Shown: one piece after another, positions 1 to 12,921 of the stretch
Layout of the letters: every line of letters begins with the position of its first letter
How positions within the stretch are numbered: the stretch's first letter is position 1
Assembly (NCBI RefSeq): GCF_000956525.1
Contig: NZ_JYIW01000026.1
Location: 124,001 to 188,000, forward strand
Reading direction: 5' to 3'
Length of the DNA stretch: 64,000 bases
Source: Microbacterium oxydans
GTDB lineage: Bacteria > Actinomycetota > Actinomycetes > Actinomycetales > Microbacteriaceae
Made by a program: the position numbers and the translations under genes
The notes under the pieces: model-generated
Told to the model about the DNA's origin: nothing
Seen by the model: the letters and a program-made list of their open reading frames with translations, nothing else
Databases searched by the model: none

Positions 1-1
1 G

Positions 2-127
2 TTGGCTCGTGGCAAGCGCTACCTGCACTCGGACTCGACCGAGTTCTCCCGGCCGATCCTGGAGCGATCGGGGCTCATCAAAGTCTCGACGACGACGCCC
101 TATGTCTGGGTACCTCCGGCCGACTGA
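2..127 (+). CDS. C-terminal end of a GNAT-family N-acetyltransferase (partial)
   Basis: Only the last 41 codons lie in the window; the frame is open from base 2 and stops with TGA at 125-127. The residues HSDSTEFSRPILERSGL and the closing TTPYVW resemble the end of Gcn5-related acetyltransferases, where the penultimate strand and helix carry an R-x-[IL]-[YLE]-x-x-G-F/L pattern and the last strand ends in aromatic residues. The substrate cannot be told from this piece. The end overlaps the 3' end of the convergent DUF4126 gene by 28 bases. The family call is an inference from a short segment. Confidence 0.6.
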   Translation: MARGKRYLHSDSTEFSRPILERSGLIKVSTTTPYVWVPPAD

Positions 128-708
128 GCCTTCGCGCGACGACGGTGCGCGCGCCGTCGAAGCAGCACGACCGCGACGACGACGAGTCCGATCAGCAGGA
201 TGCCGGCGACGACCGGCACGATGATGGCCGCGGCCGCGAGCAGGAACGACGCTCCGTCCTCTGCCGTGCTCAGGACCGGCGCCGCGAGACCACCGGTGGT
301 CGCGTTCGCGGCGACGCGCGCCGTCGCCTTCACGACGTGAACGGCCAGCGCGATCAGGATGCCGGAGACGACGGGAACCCACGAACCGTCGGTGAAGAAC
401 GACCCGGGGTCGGCGACGGTCTGCGCGCCGGCACCCGCGCCGAAGGCGATGCCACCGGCGGCGGGGCGGATGACACTCTGCGCGATGTCGTTCACCGAAT
501 CGAGTGCCGGCACCTTGTCGGCGACGATCTCGAGGAGCAGCAGCGCGCCGATGATCCACAGGGTGATGTCGCTGGACAGCCACGCCCAGCCCCCGGGCAG
601 CTCGACCGCAGGTAACAGCCGGTCTGCGAGTCCGAGCAGGAACAGCGGCATCCAGGCGTTCAGGCCTGCGGCTGCCGCGAGGCTGGAGCCGACGACGAAC
701 TCGATCAC
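100..708 (-). CDS. DUF4126 family integral membrane protein
   Basis: A 202-residue hydrophobic protein that starts at a GTG (706-708). It has about four to five membrane-spanning stretches (roughly residues 1-25, 48-65, 112-130, 150-185) and a very basic C-terminus (LLRRRAHRRRAKAQ). Glycine/alanine-rich helices around LNAWMPLFLLGLADR and IRPAAGGIAFGAG match the DUF4126 family of small bacterial membrane proteins, whose function is unknown. The -10-like box TAGAGT sits six bases before the GTG and no ribosome binding site is visible, so the mRNA is probably leaderless. It is transcribed away from uvrB and converges on the acetyltransferase gene. Confidence 0.75.
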   Translation of the reverse strand: MIEFVVGSSLAAAAGLNAWMPLFLLGLADRLLPAVELPGGWAWLSSDITLWIIGALLLLEIVADKVPALDSVNDIAQSVIRPAAGGIAFGAGAGAQTVADPGSFFTDGSWVPVVSGILIALAVHVVKATARVAANATTGGLAAPVLSTAEDGASFLLAAAAIIVPVVAGILLIGLVVVAVVLLRRRAHRRRAKAQSAGGTQT

Positions 709-714
709 GCTCTC

Positions 715-720
715 ACTCTA
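715..720 (-). promoter_or_regulatory. -10 box of leaderless DUF4126 promoter
   Basis: Read on the minus strand, TAGAGT is followed by six bases (gagagc) and then the GTG start, which places the transcription start at or next to the start codon. Confidence 0.55.
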
Positions 721-872
721 GGTGGGGGGAGTGCTGGTTCCGCTTGATCCCGGGCGTGGGGACGCGCCGGGGGAGAGTCTGCTGGGGATGCTGTTCCGCG
801 AGCCACGGGGAATGCGGGACGCCCTCGACGACGGCGTGACATGCAACCGGCCCCGATGTCGGAGGTGCGGCC

Positions 873-878
873 TACGCT
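873..878 (+). promoter_or_regulatory. -10 box of leaderless uvrB promoter
   Basis: TACGCT, then six bases (ggaagt), then the ATG of uvrB. No separate Shine-Dalgarno is needed or clearly present, so a leaderless transcript is inferred. Confidence 0.6.
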
Positions 879-884
879 GGAAGT

Positions 885-2957
885 ATGCAACCCACGCGCA
901 GTGTCCGCCCTTTCGAGGTCATCAGCGAATACGCTCCGGCCGGCGACCAGCCGCAGGCGATCGCCGACCTCGCGGCGCGTATCAACGCAGGCGAGACAGA
1001 CGTCGTGCTGCTCGGTGCCACAGGTACCGGAAAGTCCGCGACGACCGCATGGCTCGTCGAGCAGGTGCAACGCCCGACGCTCGTGCTCGCGCACAACAAG
1101 ACGCTCGCCGCTCAGCTGGCGAACGAGTTCCGCGAGCTGATGCCGAACAACGCGATCGAGTACTTCGTCTCGTACTACGACTACTACCAGCCAGAGGCAT
1201 ACGTTCCGCAGACGGACACCTTCATCGAGAAGGACTCCTCGATCAACTCCGAGGTCGAACGACTCCGCCACTCGACGACGAACTCGCTGCTCAGCCGGCG
1301 CGACGTGGTGGTCGTCTCGACGGTGTCCTGCATCTACGGTCTCGGCGCTCCCGAGGAGTACCTGCGCGCGATGGTGGCGCTGCAGGTGGGGGAGCGGTAC
1401 GACCGCGATGCGCTGATCCGCCAGTTCATCGCGATGCAGTACAACCGCAACGATGTCGACTTCTCCCGAGGCAACTTCCGGGTGCGGGGAGACACGATCG
1501 AGATCATCCCGGTGTACGAAGAGCACGCGATCCGCATCGAGCTCTTCGGCGACGAGATCGAGGCGCTGTATTCGCTGCACCCGCTCACCGGCGAGGTGAT
1601 CGAGAAGCTCGACGCCGTGCCGATCTTCCCCGCTTCGCACTACGTGGCCGGCACCGACGTCATCCAGCGCTCGATCGGCACGATCGAGCACGAGCTCGAG
1701 GAACGCCTCGCCGAGTTCGAGCGCCAGGGAAAGCTCCTCGAGGCGCAGCGACTGCGCATGCGCACGACCTTCGACCTCGAGATGCTCCAGCAACTCGGTT
1801 TCTGCTCCGGCATCGAGAACTACTCGCGCCACATGGACGGGCGGATGCCCGGTGAGCCACCGCACACGCTGTTGGACTTCTTCCCCGACGACTTCCTGCT
1901 CGTGATCGACGAGTCGCACGTGACCGTGCCGCAGATCGGGGCCATGTACGAGGGCGATGCATCGCGCAAGCGCACGCTGGTCGATCACGGGTTCCGCCTG
2001 CCGAGCGCGATGGACAACCGTCCGTTGCGCTGGGACGAGTTCAAGAACCGCATCGGTCAGACGGTCTACCTCTCGGCGACGCCGGGCAAGTACGAGATGG
2101 GCATCGCTGACGGCATCGTCGAGCAGATCATCCGTCCGACGGGGCTCGTCGACCCGCAGATCATCGTCAAGCCGTCGAAGGGGCAGATCGACGATCTGCT
2201 CGAGGAGATCCGGATCCGCGTCGAGCGTGACGAGCGCGTGCTCGTGACGACGCTGACCAAGAAGATGTCAGAGGAGCTCACCGACTTCCTCGGCGAGCAC
2301 GGTGTGCGCGTGCGCTACCTGCATTCCGACGTCGACACGCTGCGCCGCGTCGAGCTGCTCAGCGAGCTGCGTGCGGGCGTGTACGACGTGCTGGTGGGCA
2401 TCAACCTGCTCCGCGAAGGGCTCGACCTGCCTGAGGTGTCGCTGGTGGCGATCCTTGATGCCGACAAGGAGGGCTTCCTGCGCTCCGGTACGTCGCTGAT
2501 CCAGACCATCGGTCGTGCGGCCCGAAACGTCTCGGGCGAAGTGCACATGTACGCCGACAAGATGACCGACTCGATGGCGAAGGCGATCGACGAGACCGAC
2601 CGTCGCCGTGAGAAGCAGGTCGCCTACAACCTCGAGCACGGCATCGACCCGACACCGCTGCGCAAGCGCATCGCGGACATCACCGAGGTGCTCGCGCGCG
2701 AAGGCGCCGACACGGCCGACATGCTCGCCGGTCGCGGACGCGCGACGGGCAAGGGCAAGTCGCCGACGCCCAATCTGCGCCGCACCGGTATCGCTGCGGA
2801 AGGCGCCCAGCAGCTGGAGGCGACGATCCAGGATCTCTCCGACCAGATGCTCGCTGCGGCCGCAGAGCTGAAGTTCGAACTTGCCGGGCGTCTGCGTGAC
2901 GAGGTGCAGGACATGAAGAAGGAACTGCGAGCCATGGAGCGCGCAGGGCACGCCTGA
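885..2957 (+). CDS. uvrB: Excinuclease ABC subunit B (UvrB)
   Basis: This 690-residue protein is the damage-verifying helicase-like subunit of nucleotide excision repair; it is loaded by UvrA and then recruits UvrC. The Walker A motif GATGTGKS is at residues 44-51. The aromatic beta-hairpin [12 protein letters not shown] that clamps DNA is near 105-116, the DESH helicase motif near 345, and the QTIGRAARN motif VI near 540. A C-terminal UVR coiled-coil ([21 protein letters not shown]) that contacts UvrC closes the protein. Length and motifs are those of a complete UvrB. The start is fixed by the family N-terminus ([17 protein letters not shown]) and by the -10 box six bases upstream. uvrA and uvrC follow within 6 kb. 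Confidence 0.97.
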   Translation: MQPTRSVRPFEVISEYAPAGDQPQAIADLAARINAGETDVVLLGATGTGKSATTAWLVEQVQRPTLVLAHNKTLAAQLANEFRELMPNNAIEYFVSYYDYYQPEAYVPQTDTFIEKDSSINSEVERLRHSTTNSLLSRRDVVVVSTVSCIYGLGAPEEYLRAMVALQVGERYDRDALIRQFIAMQYNRNDVDFSRGNFRVRGDTIEIIPVYEEHAIRIELFGDEIEALYSLHPLTGEVIEKLDAVPIFPASHYVAGTDVIQRSIGTIEHELEERLAEFERQGKLLEAQRLRMRTTFDLEMLQQLGFCSGIENYSRHMDGRMPGEPPHTLLDFFPDDFLLVIDESHVTVPQIGAMYEGDASRKRTLVDHGFRLPSAMDNRPLRWDEFKNRIGQTVYLSATPGKYEMGIADGIVEQIIRPTGLVDPQIIVKPSKGQIDDLLEEIRIRVERDERVLVTTLTKKMSEELTDFLGEHGVRVRYLHSDVDTLRRVELLSELRAGVYDVLVGINLLREGLDLPEVSLVAILDADKEGFLRSGTSLIQTIGRAARNVSGEVHMYADKMTDSMAKAIDETDRRREKQVAYNLEHGIDPTPLRKRIADITEVLAREGADTADMLAGRGRATGKGKSPTPNLRRTGIAAEGAQQLEATIQDLSDQMLAAAAELKFELAGRLRDEVQDMKKELRAMERAGHA

Positions 2958-2980
2958 GTCGAGGACGAGAGGCAGCGGAG

Positions 2981-3313
2981 ATGGACGCATCGGGGGAGGA
3001 GCTCGCCGACCGTGTGCGGGCGCTCCTCGGCGTCGGTGACGATGTCGAGGAGAAGCGCATGTTCGGAACGCGTGCGTTCCTCATCGACGGGCACATCCTG
3101 GTCGGTGCGCGCTCCGGTGGCGTGCTTCTCGTCCGGGTGCTGGAGGAGAACGGCGCGGCACTGGTCACGCGACCAGGGGTCGCGACCGCGGTGATGGGAC
3201 CACGTACCATGGGCACCGGATGGCTCGATGTGTCGCCCGAGGCGACCGCCGATGACGAGCTCTTGATGGAGTGGCTCGACATCGCTCGGGAGGATTCCCC
3301 ACTGCTGCACTGA
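2981..3313 (+). CDS. TfoX N-terminal-domain family protein
   Basis: A 110-residue protein starting 23 bases after uvrB, probably cotranscribed with it. The pattern KRMFGTRAFLIDGHILVG and the later MGTGWLDV resemble the TfoX/Sxy N-terminal domain. That domain is named for the competence regulator of Haemophilus, but it is common as a stand-alone protein of unknown role in actinobacteria. No second (C-terminal TfoX) domain is present. No competence gene is nearby, so a role in DNA uptake should not be assumed. The start is the first ATG of the open frame; the upstream GAGGCAGCGGAG may serve as a weak ribosome binding site. Confidence 0.7.
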   Translation: MDASGEELADRVRALLGVGDDVEEKRMFGTRAFLIDGHILVGARSGGVLLVRVLEENGAALVTRPGVATAVMGPRTMGTGWLDVSPEATADDELLMEWLDIAREDSPLLH

Positions 3314-3353
3314 TTCGTGCGTTGCGCATGCAGAGTGTTGCCCTCCGAAGGAC

Positions 3354-3596
3354 TCAGGGGCAGTGCATCAGAGGCTTCGGCCCTGAACGATCGATCTCGT
3401 GCTCGCTCATGGGCGCGCCGCACAGCGGGCAGGCACGCTCTGCGCGTTCGGCCGGAGTGGGCGGCGGCGTCTTCTCGTAAGGGCCGACGGATGCTGGGCC
3501 CGCGAGGCGGATCAGGTTCGTGTTCACCCAGGCGTACAACCCGCCGGCATCACGGATGCGGTCGCGAAGCGGGGGACGAGTGTGATCCTTGGACAT
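3354..3596 (-). CDS. Small Cys-containing protein, divergent from the OhrR-like regulator
   Basis: An 80-residue protein not assigned to a named family. Its N-terminal half is basic and amphipathic (RPPLRDRIRDAGGLYAWVN). The C-terminus carries CPLC (Cys56, Cys59) and ends in HCP (His78, Cys79), which could form a small zinc ribbon or a redox pair. I chose the ATG at 3594-3596. TACACT seven bases before it would give a leaderless transcript, and no ribosome binding site precedes either this ATG or the alternative ATG at 3600-3602. It shares a 45-base intergenic region, with a 16-base palindrome, with the MarR/OhrR-like gene. It is therefore likely the regulator's main target. Confidence 0.65.
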   Translation of the reverse strand: MSKDHTRPPLRDRIRDAGGLYAWVNTNLIRLAGPASVGPYEKTPPPTPAERAERACPLCGAPMSEHEIDRSGPKPLMHCP

Positions 3597-3599
3597 GTT

Positions 3600-3615
3600 C
3601 ATTAGTGTACTAATG
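3600..3615. promoter_or_regulatory. Palindromic operator between the divergent pair
   Basis: CATTAGTGTACTAATG is an inverted repeat (CATTAGT/ACTAATG around GT). Part of the half-site recurs at 3616-3622 (ATTAGTG). It overlaps the predicted -10 of the leftward gene and lies about where the -35 of the rightward gene would be. This is an AT-rich island in a GC-rich region, as expected for a MarR/OhrR binding site. Confidence 0.6.
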
Positions 3616-3628
3616 ATTAGTGTCAATG

Positions 3629-3634
3629 TATAGT
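3629..3634 (+). promoter_or_regulatory. -10 box of marR-type gene, probably leaderless
   Basis: TATAGT lies seven bases before the GTG start at 3642. No ribosome binding site separates them. Confidence 0.5.
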
Positions 3635-3641
3635 TGCCATC

Positions 3642-4085
3642 GTGACGGCATCCGATGATCTCCTCCGTCTGGAGAACCAGCTCTGCTTCGCGCTCGTGAC
3701 CGCGGCGCGCAACGTCGTCGCGATCTACCGGCCGATCCTCGAGCCGCTCGGCCTGACCCACCCGCAGTACCTGGTGATGCTGGCGCTCTGGGAGCGGGAC
3801 CCCCGCACCTTGAATGATCTCGCGGCGGAGCTCGCGCTCGAGCCGGCCACGGCATCGCCGCTCGTGAAGCGGCTCGAGGTCGAAGGATTGATCGCTCGCC
3901 AGCGCAGCAGCGAGGACGAGCGCAGGCTCGACATCACCTTGACATCCGCAGGTCGTACGCTGCGCGAGCGGGCGATGGATGTTCCTCGACAGGTCATGTC
4001 AGCGGTCGGGATGGACGTCGACGAGATATCCGCGCTCCGCGACGGACTCGGCCCGTTCGTGGGTCGTCGGGTCGAGCTCGGCTGA
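3642..4085 (+). CDS. MarR-family regulator of the OhrR (organic peroxide sensor) type
   Basis: A 147-residue winged-helix regulator. The N-terminal LENQLCFAL places a cysteine at position 15, the same place as the peroxide-sensing Cys15 of Bacillus OhrR. The rest follows the family: LTHPQYLVMLALWE, LEPATASPLVKRLEVEGLI (recognition helix) and the wing SSEDERRLDITLT. OhrR proteins repress until the cysteine is oxidised by organic hydroperoxides. The usual target ohr is not next to it here; the neighbour is a small Cys-containing protein read divergently. Autoregulation through the shared palindrome is likely. The start is GTG at 3642-3644. Family membership is sure; the peroxide-sensing role is inferred. 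Confidence 0.85.
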   Translation: MTASDDLLRLENQLCFALVTAARNVVAIYRPILEPLGLTHPQYLVMLALWERDPRTLNDLAAELALEPATASPLVKRLEVEGLIARQRSSEDERRLDITLTSAGRTLRERAMDVPRQVMSAVGMDVDEISALRDGLGPFVGRRVELG

Positions 4086-4126
4086 GGCTCCCAGGCAGGG
4101 GCGGCCCCAATGTCGGTGGCCCCTCG

Positions 4127-4132
4127 TAGACT
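4127..4132 (+). promoter_or_regulatory. -10 box of leaderless uvrA promoter
   Basis: TAGACT, six bases (tgtgcg), then the GTG start of uvrA at 4139. No Shine-Dalgarno lies between them. Confidence 0.6.
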
Positions 4133-4138
4133 TGTGCG

Positions 4139-7026
<2,888 letters not shown>

Positions 7027-7027
<1 letters not shown>

Positions 7028-9015
7028 TGGCCGACGTGCTCGCGTACAAGCCGAGGCCGGGGGAGATCCCCACGAACCCAGGCGTGTACCGGTTCCGTGA
7101 TGCCTCCGGGCGTGTGCTGTACGTGGGAAAGGCGAAGAACCTCCGTCAGCGCCTGTCGAACTATTTCGCGCCGCTGCGCACGCTGCACGAGCGAACCCGT
7201 CGCATGGTCACGACCGCCTCCTCCGTGGAGTGGACGGTCGTGCCCACCGACGTCGACTCCCTGCAGCTGGAGTACATGTGGATCAAGGAGTTCGATCCGC
7301 CCTTCAACGTGCGGTACAAGGACGACAAGTCCTACCCGTTCATGGCGGTGACGCTCGGCGACGAGGCGCCACGCGTGATCGTGACGCGCAACCACAAGAT
7401 CCCGGGCGCGCGATACTTCGGTCCGTACCCGAAGGTATGGGCCGTGCACGAGACCATCGACCTGATGGTGAAGGCGTTTCCGATCCGCACCTGCAGCGAC
7501 GCCAGCTACAAGCGCGCGATGCAGACCGGGCGGCCGTGTTTCCCCGGACAGATCGGCAAGTGCGGCGGCCCCTGCTCGATGACGGTGACCATCGAAGAGC
7601 ACCGGGCGATGGTGAACGACTTCGTCGCATTCATGGCCGGCGGAGACGAGCGGTTCAAGCATGACCTCACGAAGCGGATGCAGGCGGCATCCGCGGCGAT
7701 GGACTACGAGGCGGCCGCGAAGTACCGTGACAAGCTGTCCGCGATCGATGCCGTGCTCGGCAAGAGCGCCCTCGTGCTCGCTCATGACGAGGACGCTGAT
7801 CTCTTCGGCATCGCCGAGGACGAGCTGGCTGCGACCGTGCAGCACTTCGTGATCCGTGGCGGCCGTGTGCGAGGTGTACGAGCCCTCACGATCGAGAAGG
7901 AGATCGACATCACCCCTGGTGAGCTCGTCGATCAAGTGCTGCAGCGGGCGTACGGCGAGGCGCAGGACGTGCCGCGCCGCATCCTGGTGCCCACGATGCC
8001 GGACGACGCAGCGGACCTCGAAGCCTGGCTCCGTGAACGACGCGGGAAGAAGGTCGAGCTCGCCGTCGCGCAACGCGGACAGCGAGCAGATCTCATGCGC
8101 ACGGCGACCCTGAACGCGCAGCAGGCGTTGATCCGCTACAAGACTCGCCGCACCAGCGACTACGTCGCTCGCACGCAGGCGCTCACCGACCTGCAGGACG
8201 CACTCGGCATGGACGAGGCACCGCTGCGCATCGAATGCTTCGACATCTCGCACCTCGGCGGCACGAACGTGGTCGCCTCGATGGTCGTGTTCGAAGACGG
8301 GCTGCCCCGCAAAGACCAGTACCGCTCGTTCAACATCGCCGAGACGACCGATGACACCGACTCGATGTATCAGGTACTGCGCCGTCGGCTCGCCTACCTC
8401 GACCGCCCGGAACCCATCGTGGTCTCGGATGCTGCGGTCGTCCCCGACTCGGGGGTGCCTGACGCATCGTCCACCGACGCAGTGCTGGTCGAGAACGCGG
8501 CGCTGACCCCCGACGGCGTGATCGTCGACGTCACGGCGGACGTGGTGGTGGAGAGCACGGTCAAGCGCAAGCCGCGGTTCGCGTACCCGCCGCAGCTGCT
8601 CCTGGTCGATGGTGGCAAGCCGCAGGTGGAGGCCGCCGCCCGCGCGCTCCAAGATGCCGGACACTCCGAGATCGCTGTCTGCGGCATCGCCAAGCGCCTC
8701 GAGGAGATCTGGCTGCCTGGGGAGGACTTCCCGGTGATCCTGCCTCGCACGAGCGAGTCGCTCTACCTGCTGCAGCGGCTGCGTGACGAGGCACACCGCT
8801 TCGCGATCACGCACCAGCGCAAGCGCCGCCGCAACGACATCACGACCGTGCTGGAAGAGGTCCCAGGGCTCGGCGCATCACGCATCAAGGTGCTGCTGAA
8901 GCACTTCGGATCCGTCACTGCGCTGCGTTCTGCGCAGCCCGGCGAGATCGAGGAGGTCCAGGGGATCGGTCCTGTGCTGGCACAGAACATCCACGCGCAT
9001 CTCTCCACTCGATAG
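7027..9015 (+). CDS. uvrC: Excinuclease ABC subunit C (UvrC)
   Basis: This 662-residue nuclease makes both incisions in nucleotide excision repair. It has an N-terminal GIY-YIG nuclease ([25 protein letters not shown]), a UVR motif near residues 215-230 ([17 protein letters not shown]), an RNase H-like endonuclease domain ([26 protein letters not shown]) and a C-terminal helix-hairpin-helix ([18 protein letters not shown]). An Ala/Val/Asp-rich stretch of about 50 residues (about 463-513) interrupts the RNase H-like domain just before the LLLVDGG motif and looks like a lineage insertion. An in-frame TTG lies one codon upstream of the chosen ATG. The start overlaps the uvrA stop. Confidence 0.96.
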
Positions 9016-9018
9016 GCT
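9013..9018 (+). promoter_or_regulatory. -10 box of the rapZ promoter
   Basis: TAGGCT overlaps the uvrC stop codon. The transcription start would be near 9025, leaving a short leader with GAGAAGGAGCAGG before the rapZ ATG. Confidence 0.45.
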
Positions 9019-9051
9019 GGTGGCCGGAGGGGGAGAAGGAGCAGGAAATCC

Positions 9052-9927
9052 ATGACTGACAGCAGCGACAAGGGCCAGTTCCTCATTGTCACCGGTATGT
9101 CCGGGGCAGGTCGGACCACTGTCGCCAACGCGCTGGAAGACCTCGGCTGGTATGTGGTGGACAACCTCCCGCCGCAGATCCTCAGGCCACTTCTCGAACT
9201 CACCGACATGGGTGGCGACGCGTTGCCCAAGGTCGCTGCGGTCGTCGACATCAGGGGCAGGAACCTCTTCGACGACTTCCCAGAGGTGGCGAGGGCGCTG
9301 CGCTCCCGTGGCTCGCTCCGCGTGCTGTTCCTCGACTCTGCCGACGACGTGCTGGTACGGCGCTTCGAGTCGGTGCGGCGTCCGCACCCGCTGCAGGGCG
9401 ACGGCACGCTGCTCGATGGCATCCGCACCGAGCGCAACCGGCTCGCGCCGATCCGCGAGGCTGCCGACATGGTGATCGACACCTCGTCGCTGAACATCCA
9501 CCAGCTCGCGACCAAGGTCTCCGACCTGTTCTCCGAAGAGGGCGAGGCGAGACACCGCGTGACGCTGCTGAGCTTCGGGTTCAAGTACGGGCTTCCCACC
9601 GACGTCGATCTGGTCGCAGACATGCGCTTCCTGCCGAACCCGTTCTGGAACGAGGAGCTCAGAGGACTCACCGGCCAGGACGAGGCCGTCCGCGACTACG
9701 TGCTCTCCAGGGAGGGGGCAGGCGAGTTCCTCGAGGCATACTCCGCGGCGCTCGTCCCTGTGCTCGAGGGATACCAACGCGAGAACAAGAGCCACTCGAC
9801 CGTCGCGATCGGATGCACCGGCGGCAAGCACCGCTCCGTGGCGATGTCCGAGGAGCTCGCGCGTAGGCTGTCCGCGATCCCCGGTGTCGCGGTCAACGTC
9901 CGTCATCGGGACCTCGGGCGGGAGTGA
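9052..9927 (+). CDS. rapZ: RapZ/YvcJ-family nucleotide-binding protein (RNase adapter homologue)
   Basis: A 291-residue P-loop protein. Its Walker A is GMSGAGRTT, with Arg in place of the usual Lys, a variant common in actinobacterial members. The C-terminal half contains [23 protein letters not shown] and [18 protein letters not shown], both hallmarks of the family. In E. coli RapZ senses glucosamine-6-phosphate and guides small-RNA decay. In Gram-positives the role of YvcJ is less clear. It lies between uvrC and whiA, as in many Gram-positives, but the cofD-like yvcK gene that often stands between rapZ and whiA is missing here. Confidence 0.93.
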   Translation: MTDSSDKGQFLIVTGMSGAGRTTVANALEDLGWYVVDNLPPQILRPLLELTDMGGDALPKVAAVVDIRGRNLFDDFPEVARALRSRGSLRVLFLDSADDVLVRRFESVRRPHPLQGDGTLLDGIRTERNRLAPIREAADMVIDTSSLNIHQLATKVSDLFSEEGEARHRVTLLSFGFKYGLPTDVDLVADMRFLPNPFWNEELRGLTGQDEAVRDYVLSREGAGEFLEAYSAALVPVLEGYQRENKSHSTVAIGCTGGKHRSVAMSEELARRLSAIPGVAVNVRHRDLGRE

Positions 9928-9944
9928 GCAGGCCACCGGCCGAG

Positions 9945-9950
9945 TAGGCT
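9945..9950 (+). promoter_or_regulatory. -10 box upstream of whiA
   Basis: TAGGCT is followed by six bases (ggaggt) and an in-frame TTG at 9957. The promoter could give either a leaderless TTG start or a 40-base leader to the GTG at 9996. Confidence 0.5.
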
Positions 9951-9995
9951 GGAGGTTTGCGCCGCGACCCGGCGCGTGAACGCAGAAGGAGTGTC

Positions 9996-10973
9996 GTGGC
10001 ACTAACCACCGACGTCAAGGCTGAGCTCGTCAGCATCCGCAACGCACCCCCCACAGTGCGAGTCGCCGAGGTGACTGCCATCCTCCGGTTCGCCGGTGGA
10101 TTGCACTCCATCGCGGGTCGGGTGGCCGTGGAAGCAGAAGTCGATGCCGAGACACTGGCTCGCCGCGTCGCACGTGACCTCGCCGAGATCTACGGCGTGC
10201 GTCCGGAGATCGCTCAGGTGCAGTCGAGCACCGCCAACGAGGGCGCCCGCTGGGCTGTCCGCGTGATCGGCGCGGGGGAGACCCTCGCGCGCCAGACCGG
10301 ACTGCTCGACCAGCGTCGTCGCCCCGTCCGCGGTCTGCCCAACCGTCTCACCACCGGCTCGCGTGCGGAGATCGCCGGTCTCTGGCGGGGAGCGTTCCTC
10401 GCCGCCGGAACGCTCAGCGAGCCAGGACGCTCCGCCATGCTCGAGGTCGTGTGCCCCTCGTCGGAAGCAGCCATGGCGCTCGTCGGCGCCGCGCACCGGC
10501 TCGGCGTCGCGGCGAAGGCCCGCGAGGTTCGGGGCATGCCGCGCGTCGTCGTGCGCGAGGGCGAGGCGATCCGCACGGTGCTCGCCGAGATGGGGGCGCA
10601 CAAGACCGCCATCGCGTGGGAGGAGCTGCGCCAGCGCCGCGAGGTTCGCGCCGGCGTCAACCGCCTCGTCAACTTCGACGACGCGAACCTGCGCCGCTCG
10701 GCTCAGGCCGCCGTCGCCGCATGCGCCCGCGTCGAGCGCGCGCTCGAGATCCTCGCAGACGAGGTCCCTGATCACCTCCGCGTGGCCGGCGAGCTCCGCC
10801 TCGCACATCGCGACGCGAGCCTCGACGAGCTCGGGCACCACGCCGACCCGCCGCTCACGAAGGACGCCGTCGCCGGCCGCATCCGACGCCTGCTGGCGAT
10901 GGCCGACAAGCGCGCTCAGCACGAGGGAATCCCCGGAACCGAGGCAGCCGTCCCCGCCGGTCTCGACGTCTGA
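9996..10973 (+). CDS. whiA: WhiA sporulation/cell-division regulator family protein
   Basis: A 325-residue protein with an N-terminal LAGLIDADG-like fold ([36 protein letters not shown]) and a C-terminal helix-turn-helix ([38 protein letters not shown]). WhiA works with WhiB to activate division genes in Streptomyces; in non-sporulating actinobacteria it is retained as a division or growth regulator. The chosen start GTG at 9996 gives the family N-terminus [14 protein letters not shown] and has AGAAGGAG upstream. The open frame extends 13 codons further to a TTG at 9957 that fits a leaderless start, so two starts are possible. A strong hairpin follows the stop. Confidence 0.94.
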   Translation: MALTTDVKAELVSIRNAPPTVRVAEVTAILRFAGGLHSIAGRVAVEAEVDAETLARRVARDLAEIYGVRPEIAQVQSSTANEGARWAVRVIGAGETLARQTGLLDQRRRPVRGLPNRLTTGSRAEIAGLWRGAFLAAGTLSEPGRSAMLEVVCPSSEAAMALVGAAHRLGVAAKAREVRGMPRVVVREGEAIRTVLAEMGAHKTAIAWEELRQRREVRAGVNRLVNFDDANLRRSAQAAVAACARVERALEILADEVPDHLRVAGELRLAHRDASLDELGHHADPPLTKDAVAGRIRRLLAMADKRAQHEGIPGTEAAVPAGLDV

Positions 10974-10990
10974 CCTGCCGCGAACGTCAT

Positions 10991-11020
10991 GGAAGCCGAC
11001 CCCTGTGGGGGTCGGCTTCC
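10991..11020 (+). terminator. Terminator hairpin after whiA
   Basis: A perfect 13-bp stem (GGAAGCCGACCCC / GGGGTCGGCTTCC) with loop TGTG, 18 bases after the whiA stop. No long T run follows, as is common in high-GC genomes. Confidence 0.75.
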
Positions 11021-11067
11021 GGCGTCATATGGGGGAAGGTTCGGGTGCCTCGATGCGTTGTCGTCAC

Positions 11068-11073
11068 TAGGAT
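11068..11073 (+). promoter_or_regulatory. Possible -10 box of superoxide dismutase gene
   Basis: TAGGAT lies about 85 bases before the start of the dismutase gene, after the whiA terminator. The -35 is not obvious. Confidence 0.35.
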
Positions 11074-11157
11074 GAGTTAAGTCCGCTCTGCGTCGCACAT
11101 CGGTGGCGCGGAGGATCGGCAAGCGCCGCGGCGCGGCGCGGATTGGATGAAAGCGAC

Positions 11158-11784
11158 ATGGCGATTTACACGCTCCCCGACCTTCCCTACGACTTCGCAG
11201 CCCTGGAGCCGCACATCAGCGGCAAGATCATGGAGCTGCACCATGACAAGCACCACGCGACCTACGTCGCCGGCGCCAACACCGCGCTCGAGCAGCTCGC
11301 TGAGGCGCGCGACAGCGGCAACCTGGCGAACGTCAACAAGCTCGAGAAGGACCTCGCGTTCAACCTCGGCGGTCACGTCAACCACTCCATCTTCTGGACC
11401 AACCTGTCCCCGAACGGCGGAGGCGAGCCCGAGGGCGAGCTGAAGGCCGCGATCGACGAGTACTTCGGCTCCTTCGCGAAGTTCCAGGCGCACTTCACCG
11501 CTGCAGCCACCGGCATCCAGGGCTCCGGCTGGGCCGTCCTCAGCTGGGACTCGATCGGCTCGCGACTGATCATCCAGCAGCTGTTCGACCAGCAGTCGAA
11601 CACGGCGCAGGGCACGATCCCGCTGTTCCAGCTGGACATGTGGGAGCACGCGTTCTACCTCGACTACCTGAACGTCAAGGCCGACTACGTGAAGGCCGCG
11701 TGGAACATCGCGAACTGGGAGAACGTCGCCCAGCGCCTCGAGGTCGCCCGTCAGCAGACGAACGGCCTGCTGGTACTGTCGTAA
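11158..11784 (+). CDS. sodA: Superoxide dismutase, Mn/Fe type
   Basis: A 208-residue cytosolic enzyme that converts superoxide to hydrogen peroxide and oxygen. The N-terminal helical domain carries [13 protein letters not shown] with the first metal histidine. The [10 protein letters not shown] segment carries the second histidine. The C-terminal [10 protein letters not shown] and [11 protein letters not shown] supply the Asp and His ligands. This pattern is the Mn/Fe family; which metal is used cannot be told reliably, though the QGSGW segment suits Mn. The start is the ATG at 11158 ([20 protein letters not shown] matches the family); an in-frame upstream start would add only five residues. 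It stands alone between two terminator hairpins. Confidence 0.95.
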   Translation: MAIYTLPDLPYDFAALEPHISGKIMELHHDKHHATYVAGANTALEQLAEARDSGNLANVNKLEKDLAFNLGGHVNHSIFWTNLSPNGGGEPEGELKAAIDEYFGSFAKFQAHFTAAATGIQGSGWAVLSWDSIGSRLIIQQLFDQQSNTAQGTIPLFQLDMWEHAFYLDYLNVKADYVKAAWNIANWENVAQRLEVARQQTNGLLVLS

Positions 11785-11791
11785 TCGGGTC

Positions 11792-11822
11792 GCGTCCCGA
11801 CGAGCTTGGCTCGTCGGGACGC
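11792..11822. terminator. Terminator hairpin after superoxide dismutase
   Basis: A perfect 14-bp stem (GCGTCCCGACGAGC / GCTCGTCGGGACGC) with a TTG loop, eight bases after the stop codon. Confidence 0.75.
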
Positions 11823-11900
11823 CATCTCAGCCAAAAACCCCCCGCGTTCCGCGCCCAGAAATGCCGTGCGGAGCGCATCACGAGAAACAGGGAGACCTGA

Positions 11901-12911
<1,011 letters not shown>

Positions 12912-12921
12912 GCTCCGACAC

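Noticed and set aside
705..1988. 427-codon minus-strand frame opposite uvrB
   Set aside because: Shadow of uvrB; composition is biased in the way expected of antisense frames.
2981..3313. TfoX-N protein as evidence of a competence system
   Set aside because: Only the N-terminal domain is present and no DNA-uptake genes occur in the window.
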